Assembly (NCBI GenBank): GCA_002404055.1
Contig: DHIZ01000240.1
Span: 1-5,115 of the forward strand
Source: Chloroflexi bacterium UBA4733
Lineage (GTDB): Bacteria > Chloroflexota > UBA4733
Direction of reading: 5' to 3'
Length of the DNA: 5,115 nt
Part shown: positions 1 to 5,002 of the stretch, one piece after another
Layout: the number at the start of each line of letters is the position of its first letter
Numbering within the stretch: the first letter of the stretch is position 1
The notes under the pieces: generated by a model
The model's database searches: none
What the model saw: only the letters and a program-made list of their open reading frames with translations
What the model was told of the DNA's origin: nothing
Translations under genes and position numbers: made by a program

Positions 1-8
1 ACGGTGAA

Positions 9-82
9 GGACGATTAGCTCAGTTGGTTAGAGCGCGCGGTTCACATCCGCGAGGTCGCTGGTTCGAGCCCAGCATCGTCCA
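9..82 (+). tRNA. tRNA-Val, anticodon CAC
   Basis: A full cloverleaf can be folded by eye. The 7-bp acceptor stem (9-15 with 75-81) is perfectly paired. The D arm is GCTC/GAGC with the usual GG in its loop. The 5-bp anticodon stem (36-40 with 48-52) encloses loop TTCACAT, placing anticodon CAC at 43-45 after U33. The variable region is 5 bases, and the T arm GCTGG/CCAGC carries loop TTCGAGC. CAC reads the valine codon GUG, a common codon in GC-rich genomes. The discriminator is A82. The next bases are CGG, so the 3' CCA is not encoded and must be added by tRNA nucleotidyltransferase. The amino acid identity is read from the anticodon alone. Confidence 0.96.
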
Positions 83-133
83 CGGTCTCCTCCCTATTGG
101 TCTCACCATTGGCGATGATCGCTGGGTGGCCGC

Positions 134-844
134 GTGAGACTGCGCGGTCCGGCCTGGCTCCACGAGATCCCGCGCCCGATTCGCTCCGGCCATCGCGGCG
201 CCGCCGGTCTGGTGGTGGCCAACACGCTGCGCTCCTACGCTGAGGCCGTCCGGCTGGGTTGTGACCTTGTCGAAGTAGACGTGCAGCCAACGTCCGACGG
301 CACGCTGGTGCTGCTCCACGATAACACCATCACCATCGATGGCATGTCGCGACCAGTGGCGGCATTGTCGCTAGCAGAGTTGCAGCAGGCGGCTCCTGAC
401 GTGCCCACGCTGGCGCAGGCACTGGCGCTCCTGGGCGACCAGGCGATACCCCTGCTGGACCTGAAGGGCGCCGGCTTCGAAGCGCAACTCGGCGCCGCCG
501 TGCAGCAGGCAGGCGTGCATCGTGCCATCGTCTGCGGTCAGCCGCTCTCCAGCTTGCTGGCAACCCAGCGCGCAAATCCGGCAGTGGCGACGTCCTTGAC
601 CCTCGACGCGAACGCCCTGGAGGGTATCGACGCTTCCACCGTGGCTGCCATACCAACGGACGCGGTAACCGTGAACTACGTCCGACTTACGGCGGCGAGT
701 GTTGGCCTCTTTCATGCGCAGGGCATCACGGTGATCGCCTGGACTGTGGATGACCCGGCGACGATGCGGGAACTGGTAGCGATTGGCGTCGACGGTATCA
801 CCACCAACCGCCCGGACCTGCTAGTGGCGCAGTTCCCCCGCTGA
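134..844 (+). CDS. Glycerophosphodiester phosphodiesterase family protein (cytosolic, 236 aa)
   Basis: Members of this TIM-barrel family hydrolyse glycerophosphodiesters to glycerol-3-phosphate and an alcohol, in phospholipid turnover. Family landmarks occur in order: the GHRG signature with catalytic H20 and R21; LVEVDVQ with metal ligands E47 and D49; LVLLHD with catalytic H62; the LLDLK strand with D109 and K111, where the family usually has E-x-K; and the closing segment IAWTVDD...GVDGITTNRPDLL (about 201-230). At 236 residues it matches the short bacterial cytosolic form, and no signal peptide or membrane segment is seen. The start is GTG: the frame is closed by a TGA at 116-118, and this is the first standard start after it, though no strong ribosome site precedes it. 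The PEN[ST] motif that normally follows HRGA is changed to ANT (29-31), losing its conserved acid. The closest substrate is unknown. The gene may be read through from the tRNA promoter 51 bases upstream. Confidence 0.9.
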   Translation: MRLRGPAWLHEIPRPIRSGHRGAAGLVVANTLRSYAEAVRLGCDLVEVDVQPTSDGTLVLLHDNTITIDGMSRPVAALSLAELQQAAPDVPTLAQALALLGDQAIPLLDLKGAGFEAQLGAAVQQAGVHRAIVCGQPLSSLLATQRANPAVATSLTLDANALEGIDASTVAAIPTDAVTVNYVRLTAASVGLFHAQGITVIAWTVDDPATMRELVAIGVDGITTNRPDLLVAQFPR

Positions 845-848
845 TTGA

Positions 849-860
849 GCCGGAGCCGGC
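849..860. repeat. Short palindrome after the phosphodiesterase gene
   Basis: GCCGG-AG-CCGGC is a perfect 5-bp inverted repeat with a 2-base centre, five bases after the stop codon. No T-run follows, so it is a poor intrinsic terminator. It might pause transcription or protect the mRNA end. Confidence 0.3.
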
Positions 861-868
861 GCTATTCG

Positions 869-884
869 CGTGAGGGCGGTCACG
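869..884. promoter_or_regulatory. CRP/FNR-type operator candidate upstream of bS21
   Basis: CGTGA-GGGCGG-TCACG is a perfect 5-bp dyad with a 6-base spacer. Its inner part GTGA-N6-TCAC matches the core of the known CRP/Vfr consensus TGTGA-N6-TCACA; only the outermost base of each arm differs. It lies just 5' of the putative -10 box (890-895). Its centre would be near -25 from the expected transcription start, covering the -35/spacer region, where binding would be expected to repress. Regulation by a CRP-family protein is inferred from the pattern alone. Confidence 0.4.
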
Positions 885-889
885 TGGTG

Positions 890-895
890 TACAAT
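890..895 (+). promoter_or_regulatory. Probable -10 box of the bS21 promoter
   Basis: TACAAT differs by one base from the sigma-70 -10 consensus TATAAT, stands out in this GC-rich intergenic stretch, and lies 62 bases before the bS21 start codon. A start of transcription near 902 would leave a leader of about 55 bases. No good -35 box exists at 16-18 bp spacing (867-872 reads CGCGTG), so the promoter may be weak or depend on an activator. Confidence 0.45.
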
Positions 896-957
896 GAGGT
901 CGGTTGTGCGCCGATCTGGTGGCGTTTGCAGGCAGCGAAAGGAAGACAGCAAGCCGA

Positions 958-1137
958 ATGCACGTTGAGATGAAGGATGGCGAGAACTTTGATCAGGCCC
1001 TGCGCCGCTTTGTGCGCGGCGTAAGCCAGTCCGGTATCCTCCGCAGTTATCGCGAAGCTTCCCGGTTTGTTTCCCGTAGCGAATCCGAGCGCATGAAGCG
1101 CCGCCGCGCCGCCCGGCGAAAGGCACGCAAGGGCTAG
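958..1137 (+). CDS. rpsU: Small ribosomal subunit protein bS21, short divergent form
   Basis: This 59-residue, strongly basic protein matches the bS21 pattern. It has a short N-terminal strand, then E9-N-F-D-x-A-L-R-R-F18 (E. coli: E-P-F-D-V-A-L-R-R-F), then SGIL (25-28), where E. coli has AGVL, a second helix, and an Arg/Lys-rich tail (45-58). bS21 sits near the 3' end of 16S rRNA on the 30S platform and helps initiation. The ATG was chosen because homology begins there; a TTG at 904 would add 18 unrelated residues. A purine-rich AAAGGAAG (938-945) precedes it, but its AAGGA core is 14 bases from the ATG, which is long. The lysine in the usual FKR is V19, and the usual YEKP segment is replaced by a serine-rich one (39-43). 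It is about 12 residues shorter than E. coli bS21. The common rpsU-dnaG-rpoD neighbours are absent, so it may be a second, specialised copy. Confidence 0.85.
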   Translation: MHVEMKDGENFDQALRRFVRGVSQSGILRSYREASRFVSRSESERMKRRRAARRKARKG

Positions 1138-1157
1138 CATACAGCCGAAGCGCAGTC

Positions 1158-1171
1158 TGGCGCCCCCGCCA
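1158..1171. repeat. Short hairpin in the convergent intergenic gap
   Basis: TGGCG-CCCC-CGCCA is a perfect 5-bp stem with a 4-base loop, 21 bases after the bS21 stop codon. No T-run follows on the + strand. It may contribute to ending either convergent transcript, but the support is weak. Confidence 0.25.
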
Positions 1172-1189
1172 AACCCTGCCGATCAGGGC
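1171..1189 (-). terminator. Possible terminator of the synthase operon
   Basis: On the - strand, GCCCTG-ATCGG-CAGGGT forms a 6-bp stem (one G-T pair) with a 5-base loop, followed by only two further T residues before GG. It overlaps the stop codon of the ketosynthase gene (1183-1185) and stands between two convergent genes, where a terminator is expected. The short T-tract makes efficient intrinsic termination uncertain. Confidence 0.35.
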
Positions 1190-2427
1190 AGCCGCACCAC
1201 CAGGCAGGCATTGATTCCACCAAAGCCAAAGGCGTTGCAAAGTGCTGTTGTCTGCGCCAGCCTCACGCCGCCGGCTGGTACATGATGTAGCGTGCAGTCT
1301 TCTGCTACGGTATCCAGGTTGGCCGTGGGGGGTAGCCAGCTCTCCTGCAAGGCCTGGGCGGTGATGGCCAGTTCGATCACCCCGGTTGCCCCCAGCGCAT
1401 GGCCGTGCAAGGGCTTGGTGCTGCTCACCGGCGTCTGCTCCCACGTGTCGGGCAAGGCGGCACGGATGGCCACGGCCTCGGCGGCATCGCCCAGGGGCGT
1501 TCCGGTGGCGTGGGCGTTCACATAGCCGACCTGATCGGGTAACACTCCCGCATCGGCCAGCGCGCCGCGCATAGCGCGGGTTGCTTCCGACCCGTCGGGG
1601 CGCGGCGCCGCCATGTGCCAGGCGTCGTTGGTCAGGCCGTAGCCGGTGATTTCCAGATAAGCGTGCCCCCCTCGCGCCTGCACCCGCTCCCACGACTCCA
1701 GGACCAGGATGGCAGCCCCTTCTGCCATCACGAAACCGTCGCGGGCGGCATCGAAGGGCCGGCAGGCGTCCTGCGGCTGCTCATTGCGCGCCGACATTGC
1801 GTGAATGATGGAGAAAGCGCCGTAGGTCAATGGGGCCAGCGGCGCTTCCGCCCCGCCGGCTAGCGCCAGGTCGACGTCACCACGCTGAATCATCCGAAAG
1901 GCCTCGCCGACCGCCACCAGGCCGGAGGCGCAGGAGTTGGCGTTGCCCAGGGTTGGGCCGTGCATGTCGAAGGCAATGGCAAGATTCGTCGCTCCCGCCC
2001 CCCCGAACATGGTCAGAGCCAGGTGGGGCTCGACAGCGCGCAGGCCGGCTTGGGAGAAACGCGCATACTGCTCTTCGGCGAAGGCCACGCCCCCCAGCGC
2101 GCTGCCGACGGCGACACCGGCGTGGCGGAGGCACGGCGCACCAGGGGAAATCCCGGCGTCCTCCAGGGCCAGCTTTCCAGCGGCAACTGCAAAGGCAGAG
2201 AAACGATCAAGACGCCGGGCCTGCCGACCGGCGACGAAATCGGCAACGTCGAAGCCGTGTACCTCGGCGGCGAGTTGGGAACGGTAGCCTGCAGGGTCGA
2301 AACGGGTAAGCTTACCGATGCCGGAACGTCCCTGGCGCACGCCGGTCCAGAGGTTGGCGCGGCCGATGCCGATCGGCGTGATGACGCCGATGCCGGTCAC
2401 CAGCACCCGCCGGCGCTCACCAGCCAT
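1183..2427 (-). CDS. Beta-ketoacyl-[acyl-carrier-protein] synthase, FabF/KS-II type
   Basis: This is a 414-residue thiolase-fold condensing enzyme that would extend an acyl chain on an acyl carrier protein by decarboxylative Claisen condensation with malonyl-ACP. The N-terminus VLVTGIGVITPIG (8-20) is typical. The nucleophile is C166 in NSCASG, the first catalytic histidine is H306 in VNAHATGTPLGD, and the second is H343 in STKPLHGHALGATG, with K338 preceding it. The C-terminal FGFGGINACLV (400-410) closes the fold. Length and complete triad indicate an active elongating enzyme, not a chain-length-factor subunit, which would lack the Cys. It is the last gene of the operon. Its ATG lies inside the end of the cyclase-like gene (11-base overlap) with no good ribosome site, so translation is probably coupled. 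No carrier protein is encoded nearby. The context suggests a specialised polyketide or aryl/alkyl lipid pathway, not housekeeping fatty acid synthesis, so fabF is not assigned. Confidence 0.93.
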   Translation of the reverse strand: MAGERRRVLVTGIGVITPIGIGRANLWTGVRQGRSGIGKLTRFDPAGYRSQLAAEVHGFDVADFVAGRQARRLDRFSAFAVAAGKLALEDAGISPGAPCLRHAGVAVGSALGGVAFAEEQYARFSQAGLRAVEPHLALTMFGGAGATNLAIAFDMHGPTLGNANSCASGLVAVGEAFRMIQRGDVDLALAGGAEAPLAPLTYGAFSIIHAMSARNEQPQDACRPFDAARDGFVMAEGAAILVLESWERVQARGGHAYLEITGYGLTNDAWHMAAPRPDGSEATRAMRGALADAGVLPDQVGYVNAHATGTPLGDAAEAVAIRAALPDTWEQTPVSSTKPLHGHALGATGVIELAITAQALQESWLPPTANLDTVAEDCTLHHVPAGGVRLAQTTALCNAFGFGGINACLVVRLP

Positions 2428-2866
2428 TGGCGGCTTCAGCCAGGATCTTCATCCGCTGCAGCGTCTTGTTGGCGACGGCGCTGACGAAGAGCGGCCCGAT
2501 GATGCGGTCGGCGATCGCTGGACCGATGACCGGCCAGCGCAAGCGCAAGTCGTGTTCAATACGAACTTCCGTCATCTCCCCGCGCGGCAGGAACTCCCAG
2601 ACCACCTCCATGCCGCGCGTGATGCCGGCAACATGCAGGAAGCGGATGCGCGGCACGTCCGGCAACAACTCCTCCAGCGCGGTCCAGCGCAAGGGGATGC
2701 CGTCGCGCCAGCAGGCCATTTCTACCAGTCGGGTGTTGCCGCGCTCTTCCAGCACCTTGACCCAGCGGTAGTGGGGCAGGATCGCCGGCCAGCGTTCCAC
2801 CGGCGCGGCCAGCTCGTAGATGCGGGCGGGAGGCGCGGCGATCAGGAGGGCGTTTGCTATGTGCAT
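2417..2866 (-). CDS. SRPBCC-superfamily protein, polyketide cyclase/aromatase-like
   Basis: This 149-residue protein has the SRPBCC (START/Bet v1-like) layout. A first strand (HIANALLIAAP, 2-12) is followed by helices with YELAAPVERWPAILPHY (about 17-33), a run of strands with W59 and W93 (WEFLPRG), and a long C-terminal helix ending in NKTLQRMKILAEA. Such proteins form a hydrophobic cavity; known members bind lipids or quinones (COQ10-like) or direct cyclisation and aromatisation of polyketide chains (TcmN-like). The adjoining ketosynthase and the flavoprotein favour a cyclase/aromatase role, but this is inference, because the fold does not show catalysis from sequence. The ATG is supported by an upstream in-frame TGA (2876-2878) and a good ribosome site. 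A 67-base gap separates it from the flavoprotein gene, and it overlaps the ketosynthase gene by 11 bases. Confidence 0.82.
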   Translation of the reverse strand: MHIANALLIAAPPARIYELAAPVERWPAILPHYRWVKVLEERGNTRLVEMACWRDGIPLRWTALEELLPDVPRIRFLHVAGITRGMEVVWEFLPRGEMTEVRIEHDLRLRWPVIGPAIADRIIGPLFVSAVANKTLQRMKILAEAANGW

Positions 2867-2871
2867 GGCGT

Positions 2872-2876
2872 TCCTT
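2872..2876 (-). promoter_or_regulatory. Ribosome binding site of the SRPBCC gene
   Basis: On the - strand, AAGGA lies 5 bases before the ATG at 2866, within GAAGGAAC. It is the best-placed Shine-Dalgarno sequence in the operon. It fits independent initiation here after the only real gap between operon genes (2867-2933), which shows no other feature or clear promoter. Confidence 0.6.
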
Positions 2877-2933
2877 CATTGCGTCGTGGCGAGGGGCACG
2901 AATACACCGGCGGTTCGGTCGGCTCCCGGCGCA

Positions 2934-4148
2934 TCACGGCGCCAGCAACCGCCAGAGCATTGGCGGGGTCAGCACCCGCGCTGCCGGCCGGTAGTCGCCA
3001 AGTGCCGCCGCCAGTGCTCGCGCCTCGCCGCGGGCATTGAGACGTGGAATGGCGTAGTCGAGCAGACGTGGCCGAGCGACGAAGAGCTGGATCAGCAAGC
3101 AGAGGGCGTCCTTGGCAACGAAGGTGCGTCGCCGTAGCGCGGCGTAGGGCGCCAGTGTACGGGCAGACACGTCGCCGCGTTTCAGTGCATCGAGTGCCAC
3201 GGCAGCCGCCAGTTCGGCGCCGCGCAGCGCGCGGAAGACGCCCTCGCCGGTGAAGGGGTCGAGGAAGCCGGCGGCATCACCGACCAGCAAGGCGCCATCG
3301 GTGAACGTCCGGTAACAACGATGGGCCAGGGGCATGCTGCCCCGAAGGGTACCGACCTGGCGCCCGTTGCGCAGAGCCTGGGCCACATTTGGCAACTGGT
3401 GGCGCACCCAGGCGAAGATCGCGTCGGCGCTGCCGAGCCGTCGAGCCGTCGCCGCACTCGTGACGAAGCCGACGTTCATGCCACCGTTGCCGAGCGGCGC
3501 CAGGCCACAGTACACCCCGCTCGCCAGGTGCATCTCGCCATAATCGGTGGGGAACTCGACCCCGTCATAATGAGCGACCAGCCCGAGACGGGCCGGCCAG
3601 CGTCGCGGTGCTTCCAGTCCAAGGCGATGGGCCACAATCGAGCGTGTGCCGTCGGCGCCGATCACGAGTTGCGCCGGTAGTTCCGTCAGCGTGTCGGCAT
3701 GTTGAACGAGCAGGCCGGTGGCACGCCTGCCACTCCGCATAACGTCACGCACTGCGTGCCCGAGGAACAGCGTGGCGCCAGCCGCGGCGGCTTGCTCCAG
3801 CAGGGCAGCGTCCAGCAGGTCGCGCCGGACCGTCAGCGAGCGGCGCGGTAGTGGATCGTCTGGATAGGCCACCAGATGGCGACCACCGCCCGGGCCGACC
3901 AGTTCCATCCCGGTGAGCCGGGCGTGCGGCAGGCGAGCCACCTGCTGCCAGACGCGCAGACGCTCAAGGATATCGACGACGCCGGGACTGAAGTACTCGG
4001 CGCAGGCCTTGGGGCGGGGAAAGCGGGCACGGTCGACCAGCGCGACCGAGACGCCGGCACGCGCCAGCACCATCGCCGTTGCCGCGCCGGCAGGACCCGC
4101 GCCGGCAATGACCACGTCGTACCGCCGACCGGCGCCGTCAGCGCTCAT
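2934..4148 (-). CDS. FAD-dependent oxidoreductase, geranylgeranyl reductase/aromatic hydroxylase family
   Basis: This 404-residue flavoprotein begins with a Rossmann motif YDVVIAGAGPAG (10-21), with D39 at the end of the second strand to hold the FAD ribose. FPRPKACAE (43-51) is the 'FPRxKxCG'-like segment of the geranylgeranyl reductase family and relatives. It continues with VIGADGTRSIVAHRLG (162-177) and GDAAGFLDPFTGEG (290-303), which contact FAD in this superfamily. Members reduce isoprenoid double bonds or hydroxylate aromatic rings, and similar enzymes accompany type III polyketide synthases and methyltransferases, where they oxidise phenols toward quinones. The operon favours a tailoring oxidation, but the substrate is unknown. 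No membrane segment is evident. The ATG overlaps the methyltransferase stop as ATGA (4148-4145), so translation is probably coupled. The frame stays open upstream to 4604, but that stretch lies antiphase within the methyltransferase gene and shows no family similarity, so the start at 4148 is preferred. Confidence 0.92.
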   Translation of the reverse strand: MSADGAGRRYDVVIAGAGPAGAATAMVLARAGVSVALVDRARFPRPKACAEYFSPGVVDILERLRVWQQVARLPHARLTGMELVGPGGGRHLVAYPDDPLPRRSLTVRRDLLDAALLEQAAAAGATLFLGHAVRDVMRSGRRATGLLVQHADTLTELPAQLVIGADGTRSIVAHRLGLEAPRRWPARLGLVAHYDGVEFPTDYGEMHLASGVYCGLAPLGNGGMNVGFVTSAATARRLGSADAIFAWVRHQLPNVAQALRNGRQVGTLRGSMPLAHRCYRTFTDGALLVGDAAGFLDPFTGEGVFRALRGAELAAAVALDALKRGDVSARTLAPYAALRRRTFVAKDALCLLIQLFVARPRLLDYAIPRLNARGEARALAAALGDYRPAARVLTPPMLWRLLAP

Positions 4149-4867
4149 AGCTGCGTTACATGGTCGGGATTTCCGGCCACGACTGAGCGGTAACCAGGGA
4201 TCGTCAGTTGGCAGAGTGGCCGGATGCCGGCGCGACGAAGCAGCTCCGCGAGTTCCGACGGCCGATAGGCACGCCGCACGGAAAGCGGCCCATCGTGCCG
4301 CGTCAGGCGGTTCGCGGTGAGCAGTGTCCCCATCAGCCGGGCGCCCAGGTAACCAAGGCGGCTGCGCAGCAAGTCGTCGACAATCACGCCGATTCGGGCG
4401 ACGCGCGCCATCTCCCGCAACACGACGACAGCCATGTCTGGCGAGAAGTGATGCAAGAGCAGCGAGCACCCGGCAACATCGACGCTGCGATCCCGCATCG
4501 GCAAGCGGCAGGCGTCGCCTTGTAGTACGCGGACACCGAAATGGCGCTGGTTGCTTGCCAGTTGCAGAATCGGTGTCGAGCGGTCCAGCAGCAGACCGCG
4601 ACACGTATGCCGCCGCCGCGCCGCCCAGGTCACGACATGTGCGACGCCGTCGCCGCGACCGCCGCCGACATCAAGCAGCGAGAAGGAAGCGCTCGGCGAC
4701 TGCCCGAGGAGCCGGCCCAGCGCGCGGCGGTACAAGATATCCCCACCGGTCCAGCGATTGATCTGCGCCAGGTCGCGTAGGTTGTCGGCCAGATCGCCAT
4801 CCGCCTGTAACGGACCGTCCAGCAATTCCGGGAGTTCGGCGCGCTGACGCAGGCTGACGACGGGCAT
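4145..4867 (-). CDS. Class I SAM-dependent methyltransferase
   Basis: This 240-residue protein has the Rossmann-type SAM fold. Motif I is LLDVGGGRGD (64-73), an acidic residue D95 follows the second strand (GLLLDRS), and GDACRLPM (117-124) marks the adenine-binding loop. The segment SVDVAGCSLLLHHF (128-141) is the post-II/motif IV region common in UbiE/ubiquinone-like methyltransferases. The N-terminal helix ELPELLDGPL...LADNLRDLAQINRWTGG (11-42) resembles methyltransferases found beside type III polyketide synthase and FAD oxidoreductase genes; that resemblance is from memory and was not searched. O- or C-methylation of a small aromatic or lipid-like product is the likely role. It is the first gene of the operon. 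The ATG is the first standard start seen in its frame. AGGAG on the - strand (4884-4880) lies 12 bases upstream, longer than ideal, and the start codon sits in a small inverted repeat, so initiation may be modulated. Confidence 0.88.
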   Translation of the reverse strand: MPVVSLRQRAELPELLDGPLQADGDLADNLRDLAQINRWTGGDILYRRALGRLLGQSPSASFSLLDVGGGRGDGVAHVVTWAARRRHTCRGLLLDRSTPILQLASNQRHFGVRVLQGDACRLPMRDRSVDVAGCSLLLHHFSPDMAVVVLREMARVARIGVIVDDLLRSRLGYLGARLMGTLLTANRLTRHDGPLSVRRAYRPSELAELLRRAGIRPLCQLTIPGYRSVVAGNPDHVTQL

Positions 4868-4876
4868 CAGGGATGC
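4864..4876. repeat. Inverted repeat over the methyltransferase start codon
   Basis: GCATC-AGG-GATGC is a 5-bp dyad with a 3-base loop that includes the ATG (4867-4865 on the - strand) and abuts the AGGAG ribosome site. Folded in mRNA it could lower translation of the first gene of the operon. It is short, so chance is possible. Confidence 0.3.
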
Positions 4877-4897
4877 ATGCTCCTCTCGCCTGCAAGG

Positions 4898-4911
4898 GGG
4901 ACGCGCGTCCC
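4898..4911. promoter_or_regulatory. Perfect 14-bp palindrome upstream of the operon
   Basis: GGGACGC-GCGTCCC is a perfect 14-bp palindrome 30 bases before the methyltransferase ATG. It could be an operator for a dimeric regulator, or an mRNA leader structure. No regulator gene is present in the window, so the role is unassigned. Confidence 0.4.
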
Positions 4912-4940
4912 AGCCTCCAATAACGATACGACACGCGGCG

Positions 4941-4952
4941 CTACCCCGGTAG
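4941..4952. promoter_or_regulatory. Second short dyad upstream of the operon
   Basis: CTACC-CC-GGTAG is a 5-bp inverted repeat with a 2-base centre, about 73 bases before the methyltransferase ATG, where an operon promoter would be expected. No convincing -35/-10 pair was found around it. It is a candidate operator only. Confidence 0.3.
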
Positions 4953-5002
4953 GACGCAACGTAGTGCGCGGCAGGCGCGCGGCATTTGTGCCTCCGGGTA
5001 CA

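Noticed and set aside
84..105. Direct repeat GGTCTC (84-89 and 100-105) after the tRNA as a possible attachment site
   Set aside because: Six bases is too short, it does not duplicate the tRNA 3' end, and no integrase gene is present.
904..957. TTG start at 904 for the bS21 gene
   Set aside because: It would add 18 residues not seen in the family and would start only a few bases after the probable transcription start; homology begins at the ATG at 958.
821..1693. A 290-codon frame on the - strand across the bS21 gene and the ketosynthase end
   Set aside because: It overlaps two recognised genes in other frames and its product is Arg/Gly/Ala-rich without a recognisable fold.
2318..3040. A 240-codon frame on the + strand antisense to the ketosynthase start, SRPBCC gene and flavoprotein end
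   Set aside because: It is opposite three well-supported genes, has low-complexity composition and no domain; a typical GC-rich shadow.
4149..4604. A 152-codon N-terminal extension of the FAD oxidoreductase reading frame
   Set aside because: It lies entirely within the methyltransferase gene in another frame, is Arg/Pro-rich without family similarity, and the canonical ATGA start at 4148 places the Rossmann motif near the N-terminus as usual.
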